Assembly: GCF_027595985.1 (NCBI RefSeq)
Contig: NC_073303.1
Coordinates: forward strand, 378,600,105-378,664,104
Length of the DNA stretch: 64,000 nucleotides
Source: Sorex araneus
Lineage: Eukaryota; Chordata; Mammalia; Eulipotyphla; Soricidae
Direction of reading: 5' to 3'
The notes beneath the pieces are model-generated. The model was given only the letters and a program-made list of their open reading frames with translations. It was not told where the DNA came from and did no database searches. Of the stretch, positions 54,901-64,000 are shown piece after piece. The first letter of the stretch is position 1. Each line of letters starts with the position of its first letter. The position numbers were made by a program, and so were the translations under genes.

Positions 54901-55038
54901 GGGGGTGGCAGGGGCGTGACCCAGGCCCTTCCTGTCTTCCAGAACCCAGAGACGGGGGAGTACGAGTTTCGCTACATATTTGTGGACCTGGACTCCTACC
55001 CGGGCAGAACGATCGTCATCGAAGACAATCGGTCCTGA
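51635..55038 (+). CDS. TIMM21: Mitochondrial import subunit Tim21, complete 6-exon coding sequence
   Basis: Tim21 is an inner-membrane subunit of the TIM23 presequence translocase. Its intermembrane-space domain contacts the TOM complex, and in mammals it also escorts newly imported subunits to respiratory-chain assembly intermediates. Coding exons are 51635-51935, 52556-52618, 52732-52829, 54581-54654, 54741-54846 and 54943-55038, all GT-AG, totalling 738 nt or 245 residues. An arginine-rich, acid-poor N-terminus ([17 protein letters not shown]) suits a mitochondrial presequence. One membrane span lies at about 109-129 ([15 protein letters not shown]), followed by the conserved [17 protein letters not shown] and the C-terminal domain with [16 protein letters not shown] and IVIEDNRS. 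The start ATG has A at -3 and matches human MIC-FLRA. The protein ends three residues earlier than human. Divergent from FBXO15. Confidence 0.97.
52556..52618 (+). CDS. TIMM21: TIMM21 coding exon 2 (residues 101-121)
   Basis: The acceptor is TCTCCACAG|TG and the donor ACAG|GTGGGA. The exon encodes [20 protein letters not shown], which carries most of the transmembrane helix. Length is 63 nt. Confidence 0.95.
52732..52829 (+). CDS. TIMM21: TIMM21 coding exon 3 (residues 122-154)
   Basis: The acceptor is TGTTTTTCAG|GTGG and the donor CCTGAG|GTTAGT. The exon finishes the membrane span (GGLFYVIF) and encodes [20 protein letters not shown], nearly identical to human. Confidence 0.95.
52830..54580. 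other. TIMM21: TIMM21 intron 3 (1.75 kb), nothing further seen
   Basis: The largest TIMM21 intron. GC-rich, no SINE or other repeat recognised. Donor GAG|GTTAGT, acceptor CCCCTGCAG. Confidence 0.75.
54581..54654 (+). CDS. TIMM21: TIMM21 coding exon 4 (residues 155-178)
   Basis: The acceptor is CCCCCTGCAG|GTG and the donor CGTCAG|GTAACC. The exon encodes [20 protein letters not shown], the start of the intermembrane-space domain. Length is 74 nt. Confidence 0.95.
54741..54846 (+). CDS. TIMM21: TIMM21 coding exon 5 (residues 179-214)
   Basis: The acceptor is CTCTGGGCAG|C and the donor AGAGAG|GTAGGA. The exon encodes [20 protein letters not shown] and [15 protein letters not shown]. The preceding intron is only 86 bp. 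Confidence 0.95.
54943..55038 (+). CDS. TIMM21: TIMM21 last coding exon 6 (residues 215-245, stop)
   Basis: The acceptor is CTGTCTTCCAG|AAC. The exon encodes [20 protein letters not shown] and [11 protein letters not shown], then TGA at 55036-55038. The human protein continues for three further residues after NRS. Confidence 0.95.
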   Translation, partial: NPETGEYEFRYIFVDLDSYPGRTIVIEDNRS

Positions 55039-55308
55039 GCTGGGGGGAGCAGCCGGCCGAGGCCCCGTCAGCCGGGGGCCAACGGGATAACCTGGCAGGC
55101 GGTGCCCGACTCTGGGCTGCGCGCAGCTGCCTCAAGGTCCCTCCGCCCGGCCAGCGCAAGGCATGCAGGAGGAGCAGAGGCCATTCTTAGCCCTGCACGG
55201 CTCCGGCCTCCCCGTCAGCCACCCTGTGTGAAAGTTTGGGTTTGAAAAGTTCATACATAAGTTAATGTAGAAGTCGGTATTTTTCTAGTATAGCTATAAC
55301 GTTTGTGA

Positions 55309-55314
55309 AATAAA
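55309..55314 (+). terminator. TIMM21: TIMM21 polyadenylation signal
   Basis: A canonical AATAAA lies 270 bp after the TIMM21 stop, in an AT-rich stretch followed by a GT-rich segment. Predicted cleavage is near 55,330. The 3' UTR would be about 290 nt. Confidence 0.8.
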
Positions 55315-55690
55315 AGTGAGAAAAAGTTACAGGAGGTGTGTCCCTTCCCAGAATCCACGCAGGTGACAGGGAATGCAGTGTCCAGTGTGTTCCCACGGCC
55401 GGGGGTTGGGCGGTGGGGTTCCTGTGACTTCCGGTCCCCCTCCATGGGGGGTGTTGGCAGCGGGAAGCCACATGCCCGTGGCTGTCACTCTTGAAAGCAC
55501 GTGCAGGTGTGGGGCCTGTGCACACAGCCGGGAATGGGCAGTAATAATAGCACCCAGGTCGTAATTTCTCCTCCTGAGAGTCGTGTGCAGAGTACTTAGG
55601 AGGTGAGCCCCGTAGAGAAATGATATCAGGAAGCATGCAGAATTTCCCGAGAACGGTAAAGCACCCACGAGGCTCAGTGGAAGGGGAGCC

Positions 55691-55867
55691 GGAGGCCCTG
55701 GGACCAGTTACTGCACCCAATGGTGTTGTCTCCGGAGGCCCTGGGACCAGTCACTGCACCCAATGGTGTTGTCTCCGGAGGCCCTGGGACCAGTCACTGC
55801 ACCCAATGGTGTTGTCTCCAGAGGCCCTGGGACCAGTCACTGGCTGCACCACAATGGTGCCACCTCC
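55691..55867 (+). repeat. 43-bp tandem repeat, about 4 copies
   Basis: The unit is GGAGGCCCTGGGACCAGTCA followed by CTGCACCCAATGGTGTTGTC and TCC. Three units are near identical; the fourth has an insertion and is diverged. About 360 bp beyond the TIMM21 poly(A) signal. Confidence 0.93.
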
Positions 55868-56059
55868 AGGGGCCGCAAGCCTGAGGAAAGGAGTGCACGT
55901 ACACTGACCCGGGAAAAAAGACTCATCTCACAGGACCACAGACACTAAACACCCAGCCAGGGAAACATTAAGAAAAACAACAAGATCCACATGGCAGAGC
56001 CTGGCAGCCCCCAAAGAGCCCAGAGCAAGGTCAGAAAAGTAGAAGCAAAAGTACAAAGA

Positions 56060-56345
56060 AGGTGTAAAAGGTAACGAGCAGAAGGAACAATGTTTCACAT
56101 CATTTTTCATTTAACGAGATACCACTACACGTGTGTCAGGATGACCGAACTCTGACTGACGCCAGATGCTGGGGCAGGTGGGAGCAGCCCGAGCACTTCC
56201 TGCTGTGGGAACAACGGGGCCTCGTTTGGAAGACAGTTGGCGAAGCCTTAGGAAACCCAACACTTACTCTCTGGCCCGCGGTTGTGTCCTCAGTATTCAC
56301 ATGTGGAAAACATGTCATACTTGAGCCATCTGCAGCCTACAAGGG
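56060..56345 (+). mobile_element. Decayed L1 ORF2 C-terminal fragment
   Basis: ACGAGATACCACTACACGTG followed by GTCAGGATGACC corresponds to the L1 ORF2 RYHLTPVRM segment. A degenerate DAG-G...TTTGGAAGACAGTTGGC follows (the GNVWF/FWKTVWRFL area). Stops in frame. An A-rich/CACAGTGATTCAATTTTAAA end near 56,720 may belong to the same element. Confidence 0.6.
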
Positions 56346-56349
56346 GAAA

Positions 56350-57570
56350 TTCAAATAGGTGCTTTTTAGTGTAATACCCGTCGGGTAAATCACATGTCTC
56401 CAGTATTCACATGTAAAGACATGTCGGGGTATTTTGGTGATGCAAGAAATGTGTACAGTACCGCAGTCGGGACAGAATATTTCTATTCTCCAGAAGTTAC
56501 TTTCCTCAGTGACTCCCATGTCAAGGAAAAAGCTTAAGCAATAGAATCATTACAGTATGGACTTGTTCTTGCTGGAGCTGTTTAACGTAACCCTTTGGGG
56601 ATTAGCCTGCTGTTCTGTGTAACCATGCTGCACCTGTATTTATTGCGGCAAACCAAAATTCCATTGCAGAAGCCCAATCATGAACTACTTTCTAACTGTA
56701 TCTCACAGTGATTCAATTTTAAAAGTAAAATTCCATTGTGTGAATGTACTACCTAACTAACAGGCTTTAGCTAAGGTCAATAAAACGCGCCTGAATGTTC
56801 CTTTACAAAAAAGATAATGTATGCCCTCACCAGACTGGCACCGGGTGCCCATTGTGGCTTTATCCATTAAACTGACAGTCTCCTTCAGGGGGATAAACTG
56901 GCACACGTACGACATGGCCCGGGGTCTGGGCTACAGCAAACAACCGGATATAACCTTTTCCTCACTCCCTTCTCTCCACGACTCCTCTTGGCTTCAGCCA
57001 GGACTAGAGACTTCAGGGTCACCTTCTCCCTGCGGTGGCCACAGCCACGGTGGCTCCTCGGCGCACGGCCTGTGCTGTGGGTCTGCAGCCTCTCCAGTCC
57101 CTGCCTCAACTGTCAGCCCGGCTGCAATCTGTCGTCACCTCCGCCCTCACCTCCTGCAAGGACCCAGTCGGACGCTGGCGTCCGGGAAGCCTGGCATTTC
57201 CTTGACTTCATTCTCACGTCCTCGAGCTGACGAGGGCCCCATCGGAATGCAGCCACATCTGGCCCCGAGGGTTCCCGAGACTGTCCCATGCGCGGGAGGA
57301 AGGTCTTGCAGGGGCCTCCTGCGGGCTTGGAGCTTCCTTAGCGCAGCTTGTTCTGCGGAGGGAAGAGTCCTTGGTGCTGACCAACTCGCAGCTTCCCCGG
57401 GAATTTGCCAAGCAAGGTGGAGCCAGTCTCCCAGTAAGTGAGAGAAAAGCACTGCGGGCGCTCCACTCTGGAAGGGCGCCCGTGTCTGAGGGCTCTCGTC
57501 TCCTCCACAGCCCAGCCTCTCAAACGGCGGGTCCACCCCGTGGGCGGTACCTTCTAAGAGTTTTGCTGTA
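56350..57570. other. Intergenic, no gene recognised
   Basis: AT-rich to 56,810, ending near a possible old retroposon tail (CAGTGATTCAATTTTAAAAG at about 56,710), then GC-rich to 57,570. No coding match recognised, including to CYB5A, the next gene expected by human synteny. Confidence 0.5.
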
Positions 57571-57727
57571 GGGGCCGGAGTGATAGTGCAGTGGGGAGAG
57601 CATTTGCCTTACACGCGCCTGACCCGGGTTCCATCCCCAGCATTCCAAATGGTCCCCAGCGTAATTCCTGAGTGCAGAGCCAGGAGTAACCCCTGAGCAT
57701 CGCCGGGTGTGACCCAAAAAGAAAAAG
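57571..57727 (+). mobile_element. Shrew-type SINE with TSD
   Basis: GGGGCCGGAGTGATAGTGCA to GTGTGACCCAAAAAGAAAAA. GTTTTGCTGTA precedes it and GTTTGCTGTA follows the tail at about 57,728-57,737. Confidence 0.93.
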
Positions 57728-57937
57728 TTTGCTGTAAAATCAGTTTCTCTATGCTTCATGACCATAAATATTTTATTCGTATGCCTATTTTATATATCTG
57801 TGCTCAGGCCACTTAAACATTTCTCAGCAAAAAAGGGGTCTCGAATGGGAGCAGTCTGAGAAACCCCAATTCAGAACACTGCCTCTAGGACCCATGGCCT
57901 CCTGAGGGCAAGAATTCCCTTCACTTTGGGCTCATCA

Positions 57938-58160
57938 TCATCATCATCATTCTCTCTCTCTCTCTCTCTCCCTATCTCTCTTTCTCTTTCTCTCCCTCCC
58001 TATCTCTCTCTTTCTCTCTCCCTCCCTATCTCTCTTTCTTCCTCTCTCTCTCATAGTCCATCCATCCTCCCTCAATAAAATCATCTTCCTACAAAAAGGA
58101 AGGAAAAGAAAGGAGAAAAGAAAGAAAAGAGCTGAGAAAGGAGAAAGGGGGAAGATACAA
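57938..58160 (+). repeat. (ATC)n, (TC)n, then purine tract
   Basis: A short (ATC)n is followed by about 100 bp of TC-rich sequence, then after a short AT-rich spacer a purine-only run (58,095-58,160). Polypyrimidine followed by polypurine gives hairpin or triplex potential. Confidence 0.9.
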
Positions 58161-58169
58161 AAAAGAAAA

Positions 58170-60020
58170 CCTTTTATGGTGACACTGACAATTACTAATA
58201 GGGGACTCGGCCACAGCGAGTTAGACAACACCTCCACACTTGACAATCTCCGTTCCGAATTTACCCACGCTTCCTCCCCTTCTGTCCCAATATCAATGTG
58301 GCACACGCAGAAGCACTCTTGAGAGAACCCATTATCAAATGTTGGCATGAATTCTTAATATTCTCCAAGAAACTGATCCTGGAAAGTATCAAATATTTAC
58401 AGCGCAGTGTCTGGGCTGTCTCACTTGAGGAAAATTCTCATCTGTTCACAAATGCGCTTCAGCTCTTGGGAGCAGATGGTGGAGAGCAATAAAGAGCCGA
58501 GCGCTTAGGAGGCAGGAGGGAAGTGGAGCAAGACGCACGGCAGGGACCGTCCCCGCTGGGTCTAGAATGTCCGTCCCCGGGATCAAGAACTCCCCCTGCA
58601 AGGCGCGAGAGTCCACCAGCTTCCGTGACTCCCCGGAACTTCCTGTGAGCTTCCCCATCGCCTAGACATAGCTTCTGGCCCACACCCTCACTTCCCAGGG
58701 TCCGCTGGCTTGGCACCATGTGGTGGCATTAATTCAGATACTGTGGGAGATCGCAGCCGGGCGGGCAAGCTGGCGGGCCCTGGTGCTCTCATTCCTTTAT
58801 TCCTGCTCTTGCCTGGGCAGAGCCAAGGAGCCAGCAGCAGGCCTGGGGGTGCCCCAGGGAAGCTGGGGTCATCCCGCGTCCTTTTGTCCTGCGGAACAAC
58901 GGTCCAGGATCCCTTGGGTGGCGTCAGGAAGCACAGCAGAGGCAGGAGAGGAGAGGAAAGGAGCCGTCCTGGGCCTGGTCACGGAAGGGCTTGAACACGG
59001 GCTCCAGACTGTTCCTCCGAGGGGCAGGCCCCTGCTCCCAGCTCCCAGCTGCAGGAAGGCCACATGGCGTCCAGGGACCGGGCACAGCAGCGGCTCTGTC
59101 CCCCGGAGATGCCCGCCCGGCTGGGGTGGGCACCGGGTCCTGGGTTTGAGAGGGCTCGCCCGCCCGCCCACCCGCCCACCCATGCCTCCTCAGTGGATGC
59201 ACCACATTCCCTCCCGGGGAAACGGAACGCCTCTGCCCTACTGGCTCTCCATGTGGACCTTCCACACTCCCTGCACCTCAGGGAGCAGTGCTGGGTGCTG
59301 GGCACACCCCACTCCTCAGGGGACGGCCCGTGCAAGGACGGCCACCTTCCCGCCTGCCCCTCGTCTCCACCTTCCTCCCACCTACCCCCTCAGCTTCCTC
59401 CCCTCTCACCTCCCCCCTTCTCACCCCCCCTTCCTCTCACCTAGGTCTCACCTCCTTGCCCTCTCACCCAAAGCACCTCTTGCCTTCTATCGCTTCTACT
59501 CCTTCACCTCTCACCTCCCTTTTCCCTCCCTCCCTTCTCACTTCCCTCACCTCTCACCCCTCTCTCTTACCACCTCCCTCCCCTCCGCCTGCACCTCTCA
59601 TCACCACCCCCTCCTTCCTCACCTTCCTCACTCTGCCCCCCTGCACTACCTCTTCAACCTTCCTCCTCTCCCACCCCTGAGGCCCTGAGGCCCCCAGCCC
59701 GCGCCCTTCCTACAGAGAAAGCCCTCCACTGTCCGGTCTGGCCCCTCCTGGCCACGTGCCCCACCGGCCTCAGGAAGCGCGAACACGTACGCCTTCACCT
59801 CCGGAACAGGGAGCGGAGAGAAGGAGCCTGGGCACGGAGCAGCCTCTGCTTCTCGGGACCAGCGCTGCGGGGCCCTTCCTCAGAGCACTGGCCCGGCTGC
59901 CTTGGGGCAGTGCCCATGGCGTCCCGTGGGTGGTTTTCTGCTGCCCTTACTGGGCCAGTTTTCCCAATAAAACGGATGAAAAGAAGCTTCTGTCCAAGGT
60001 CACACCTGCAAGGCAAACCA
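58170..60020. other. Intergenic, no gene recognised
   Basis: Unassigned sequence, GC-rich from 58,500, with a pyrimidine-rich block at 59,345-59,680. No domain or splice structure recognised. Confidence 0.5.
59345..59680 (+). repeat. Pyrimidine-rich (CTCACCTCC)-type region
   Basis: C/T-dominated stretch of CTCACC, CTTCCTC and CCTCCC words. Weak tandem order. Intergenic. Confidence 0.85.
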
Positions 60021-60196
60021 GGGGCCGGAGTGGTAGCACAGCGAGGAGGGCATTTGCCTTGCACGCGGCCCACCCGGGCTCTGTTCCAGCTCCCCAGAGG
60101 GTCCCTCAAGCACTGTCAGGAGTGATTCCTGCGTGCAGAGCCAGGAGTGACCCTGTGCATCGCTGGGTGTGACCCAAAAAGCAAAAAGGAAAAAAG
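60021..60196 (+). mobile_element. Shrew-type SINE
   Basis: GGGGCCGGAGTGGTAGCACA, GGCATTTGCCTTGCACGCGG, GGAGTGATTCCTGCGTGCAG and GTGTGACCCAAAAAGCAAAA. Confidence 0.93.
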
Positions 60197-60745
60197 AAGA
60201 AAGTCAAACCAACCAAGTTCCTTCAACGAACCAAAGTCCCATCCGTCCAGATCCCTCGGTGAAATGTTTCCAGTTAAGCCTCCGCTCCTGTGTCAGGCCC
60301 CTGACCCCCGTGTCCACCTGCGGGTGTCCCTGGGAACCGGGCTCTGCCTGCGGACTCAGCGGAGGGCGGCGCGGCCCGACCCAACCCACTGCCCGGGGCC
60401 GGCCACCAGGGGGCGCGCGCCCGCCGCGGCAGAGCGTCTCGGGGCCGCCTGGTCCAGAGCATCTCTCTGGGCGGGGCCGCTGTGGCCGTGGCCCGCGTTT
60501 CTCCGGGACCCCGCGGCAGTGAAGGGCCCCCATTTCTTGCAGGAATAAGGGCCAGCCTCTGTGCCCGTCACTGACTTCCTGCTCTTCTCTGAAGTCGCAC
60601 GCTCGGAGGCGATGCGGGCACCAGGGGGTGCTCGTGCTTCAGTCCCGCTCTGCATGTACTCGGGAGCTCCCCCCACGGTGCTCAGGAGGTCTGGGAACCC
60701 CCTGGCTCAGCACCTAGACCCAAGGGAGAAGCACTGCTAGGGACC

Positions 60746-60935
60746 TGCAGCGCTGGGGACCCCCACCCGGATCACCCCAGTGCCGGAGACCCCCACCCAG
60801 GTCACCCCAGTCCTGGAGACCCCCACCTAAGTCACCCCAGCACTGGGCGCCTTCACCCTCCTCACCCCAATGCTGAGAACCCCCACCCAGGTCACCCCAG
60901 TGCTGGGGACCCCCACCCAGGCCACCCCAGAGCTG
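60746..60935 (+). repeat. 30-bp tandem repeat, about 6 copies
   Basis: The unit reads GCTGGGGACCCCCACCCAGG followed by TCACCCCAGT. Copies vary at a few positions. Intergenic. Confidence 0.93.
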
Positions 60936-61150
60936 CCCCCCCCCCCAGGGCTGCACCCAGTGGCGCTGCTTTATAACATCACTACTGCTAAGAGGAATCC
61001 CTCCCCAGAGGTCAGAAAGTATCAGTTAGCACCAAGTTTAGATTGCCAAGTGCTATTAAAGAGAAGATAGTAGGTGTTGTACTCGGATAACTGGAGCTCG
61101 TTCAATAATCTCATCCAGATGAAATTATTCTGATGAAATAATTTTGATGA

Positions 61151-61322
61151 GGGGCTGGAGCAATAGCACAGCAGGGAGGGCGTTTGCCTTGCACGTGGCC
61201 GGTGCAGTTCCGTCCCTGGCATCCCAGATGCTCCCCTGAGCCCTGCCAGGAGTGATCCCCGAGCACAGAGCCAGGAGTCAGCCCTGTGCACTGCGGGTGT
61301 GACCCAAAGACAAAACCAAAAA
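61151..61322 (+). mobile_element. Shrew-type SINE
   Basis: GGGGCTGGAGCAATAGCACA, GGCGTTTGCCTTGCACGTGG, GGAGTGATCCCCGAGCACAG and GTGTGACCCAAAGACAAAAC. Confidence 0.93.
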
Positions 61323-62149
61323 AGGGAGCCCAGAGCTCCAGGCCAAAGTGTCTCCCGCTGAGGAAGGTTCCCTGCCCCCTCGTGCCCTGGCCCAAGGGCC
61401 CCTCCTTGTGGTGCCCAGCGGGAGGAAGGGAGGCGGAAGACGCTCACAGACTCCAGACGCCCCCACACCTGCCACCGCCTTGAGCCAGTCCTGTGGGCCT
61501 GACTTTCCTCCAACCTTCCGCAGGAAGAAAGGGTCCCGGAGAGCTGCAGAGGGAAACAGGCGCTGGGCTTGGCGCCCGAAAGGTCCATGTCTCAAGTCCC
61601 TCGACCTTCGACCCCTTCTCCTCCCCGGGGCCTTCCTCCTCTCCCCCGTCCCTCCCCCTCATAAGGACCTGGTTTTTGTTCCCAGGAAACTAAAGTTTGT
61701 CACAGAAGAGACATTCGGTGGCTTTTGTTTCAGGGAGGTCACTGGTCTTCCACATGGGGTCTGGGGTGGGCGACACTCAAGGACCACAAAATCAGTCGTG
61801 AAAGGCGGTGGAGAATGTAGCAGCTTTAAGTATCACAAAGCAGCGGAGGCGCCTGCCCGGGTTCCCGGGATACAGCTGGCTGTCCTGCACCAGCCACCCT
61901 GCGCACGGCCCACACTGCCAGGAAACACCACTGATGTCAACCTGTATCTCTGTTGTTTGTTTATTAATATTAATTATATATGTAAAAGTTACGTATTCTA
62001 ACTGCTGCGTATTTCTGTATGATTTTTAGTTATGGAGCCTAGTTATGCTTTTCTCTCTTACCCATTAGTTCTACTGTAAGTTCTTTGTATTTAATTAATT
62101 TATTTAATTAGTATTACATCAACACTATTCGGTTTTGGGGGGGGATTTT

Positions 62150-62343
62150 TTCGGGTTTTTTTGTTTTGTTTGTTTTGTTTGCTTTTTGGATCACATCCAG
62201 CGATGCTCTGGGGTTACTCCTGCCTTGTGCACTCAAGAATTACTCCTGGTGGTGCTCGGGGGGCCATATGGGATGCCGGGGATTGAATTTGGGTCAGCAT
62301 GTGCAAGGCAAACACCCAACCTGCTGTACTATCGCTCCGGCCC
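62150..62343 (-). mobile_element. Shrew-type SINE, minus orientation
   Basis: A T-rich (TTTTG)n start, TTTTTGGATCACATCCAGCG, GGCCATATGGGATGCCGGGG and a CTATCGCTCCGGCCCC end. Confidence 0.92.
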
Positions 62344-62421
62344 CACTATGCATATTTTTAATTAGAGGAATTCTTGTCCTGTGATTTTCAAGTAGCAAGC
62401 CTTTAAAAAGAGGAGAGCCTA

Positions 62422-62600
62422 GGGGCTGGAGCAATAGCACAGCGGGGAGGGCATTTGCTTTGCATGCGGCCGGCCTGGGTTCAATTCCCAGCATCCCATA
62501 TGGTCCCTGAGTACCGCCAGGAGTGATTCCTGAGTGCAGAGCCAGGAGTAACCCCTGAGCATCGCCAGGTGTGACCCAAAAAGCAAAAAAAAAAAAAAAA
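62422..62600 (+). mobile_element. Young shrew-type SINE with TSD
   Basis: A near-consensus copy from GGGGCTGGAGCAATAGCACA to GTGTGACCCAAAAAGC(A)n. AAAGAGGAGAGCCT before the head recurs as AAAGAGAAGAGCCT after the A tail. Confidence 0.95.
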
Positions 62601-62609
62601 GAGAAGAGC

Positions 62610-64000
62610 CTGTCTAGGTAAAGTTGGAGCATTTCAGGTGTTAGTTGCTAAAGCAGAAGTATCCAGAATGTTCCCCGTGTTGGCTCATAAGCTGTCTGCT
62701 AGGAGGCCTTTTATTATGAGTAAGTTTAAGTCGGAATCAGAGAGAACTTCATCAAGGTAAGTTCTGTCTTGTGCTGTCTCAGTAAAGGGAAATCGCAGGT
62801 TGATGTACTTTAATGGCGTGGGGGTGTTTGGAGGATCAGGAGAGGAGCAGTGTTCTTCTGACTCCAGCTCACTCGAACCCCGTCCTCCTGCCCATCACAG
62901 CCCCGGGGAACAGAGGGATTCCCCACGGTGGGCTCCAGAACCGCAGGTGATATGCAGGAACTGGCAGAGCAGTGAGTCCCGTGGGGATTTCCTCGGAGCC
63001 AGAATGGGGGACGGGCACGGGGGGACACAGGCAGGGGCGTCTTCGCGCCAGCCTCGGGGCGCAGACTGGACCCCCCGAGGGCACTCTGGGCCTGCTCTCC
63101 CCACCCCTGGCCTGCGGGGCACTGGCGGGACTGGTTTGGGTCTGACGCGCAGAATCGGATACCCAGAACCTCCCGAGCAGAGGAGCCGCTTTCTCGCTGC
63201 CTCCAGAGGGGCCGGCGGGCCCGGAAGAGACCAGCTACTTACTGGACAGCTGCTGGCCGGCCGTGCGGGTTTGAGCAGACTGGAGCAGGAAGGCACTCCG
63301 TGTGCACATGTGCATACGTGCATGTACATGCATGCGTGCCTGTGTGCGCAAGTGTGTGTGCGTGTGTGCACGTGTGTGTGCATGCGCGTGTGTGTGACGT
63401 TTGTGTGTGTGTGCGTGTGTGTGTGTGCGTGTGTGTGTTCATGTGTGTGTGCGTGTGTGCGCGTGTGTGTGTTCATGTGTGTGTGTGCGTGTGTGCGCGT
63501 GTGTGCGTGTGTGTGTGTGCACACGCGTGTGTGAGCAGAGGACCAGAGAGAAGGAAAGAGCGGCTGCGTCCCCATCCTGAAAAGCGCCGTCTTACACGGT
63601 GGGCCCAGGCCTGGGCTGGGGCACGTGGTGTCAGGCCCCACCTGTGGCTCAGAAATAAGGGGACGCTTGCCCGCTGCCGAGCCCAGGGCCCACCCTGCGC
63701 AGGAGCCCGGAGGGAGCTAACAGGGCTCTGAAGCAGCTCCGAGTCGGGACGCAGGATGCGTGGATACACGGCAGACGCACCGTCCAGCCGCGGGGCGCAG
63801 GGCAAGCTGCTCAGGAAAGCAGGGCGGTCCCAGTGTCCACTCAAGAGAGGAGGCTGGGCTTGCTGTCCACGGCCCACTCCCCAGCTGCCGCCAGAGGGCT
63901 GGGAAGCAGAAGCAAAAGGGGGGGCATCGGGGAGGGGACGGCCAGTTCCGGCGGCCTCCGAGACCAGGTACCACCGGGGGTCCCAGAGGTGATAGTGGGA
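62610..64000. other. Intergenic to window end, no gene recognised
   Basis: Besides the TG array at 63,300-63,532, this is GC-rich unassigned sequence. The window ends without a recognisable exon. Confidence 0.5.
63300..63532 (+). repeat. Imperfect (TG)n array
   Basis: TG/CG/CATG mix (GTGTGTGCGTG, GTTCATGTG words), about 230 bp. A duplicated GTGTGTTCATGTGTGTG segment is visible. Confidence 0.95.

Noticed and set aside
55330-64000. Search for CYB5A exons, expected next to TIMM21 from human synteny
   Set aside because: No match to cytochrome b5 heme-binding (HPGG) or C-terminal membrane-anchor sequence on either strand; the gene is probably beyond the window.

Overview
The window is mammalian nuclear DNA, most probably from a shrew close to Sorex araneus. 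The main clue is a dense set of tRNA-derived SINEs that I recognise as the Sorex type: an A-box-like 'tagcacagcggg', a B-box-like 'gggttcgattcc', an 'ACCCCTGAGCATCG' body and a 'GTGTGACCCAAAAA' tail. The species call is inference. The single-copy genes fix the locus independently. It corresponds to the human 18q22.3 FBXO15-TIMM21 interval, with two genes arranged head to head around one CpG island.

Layout. 1-20,249 is intergenic sequence beyond the 3' end of FBXO15. It holds SINEs, a 5'-truncated L1 bounded by a 15-bp target-site duplication (7,219-8,892), an L1 remnant that joins ORF1-like sequence directly to an L1 3' end (about 5,720-6,580), and GC-rich stretches without a recognisable gene. 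20,284-50,839 is FBXO15 on the minus strand, with 10 coding exons whose splice phases all close to give 500 codons plus stop. Its introns carry most of the repeats: a 33-bp minisatellite 78 bp upstream of the exon 9 acceptor, a roughly 70-bp minisatellite, and a 1.15-kb GA/GT array beginning about 185 bp inside intron 1. 50,840-51,634 is the shared promoter, with two facing ZNF143/THAP11-type motifs, an NRF1 palindrome and an ETS site. 51,635-55,038 is TIMM21 on the plus strand, with 6 coding exons encoding 245 residues. 55,330-64,000 is intergenic, with SINEs, an old L1 fragment and several short tandem arrays. The next gene expected from human synteny, CYB5A, is not visible.

Roles. FBXO15 is an F-box substrate receptor for SCF ubiquitin ligases. 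TIMM21 is an inner-membrane subunit of the TIM23 mitochondrial import machinery. I see no sign that they work in one pathway; what they share is a promoter. I found no bacterial-type system, CRISPR array, true tRNA gene or convincing new protein-coding gene. The observations most worth following are the promoter motif pair, the G-rich minisatellite beside an FBXO15 splice site, and the retroposon structures.
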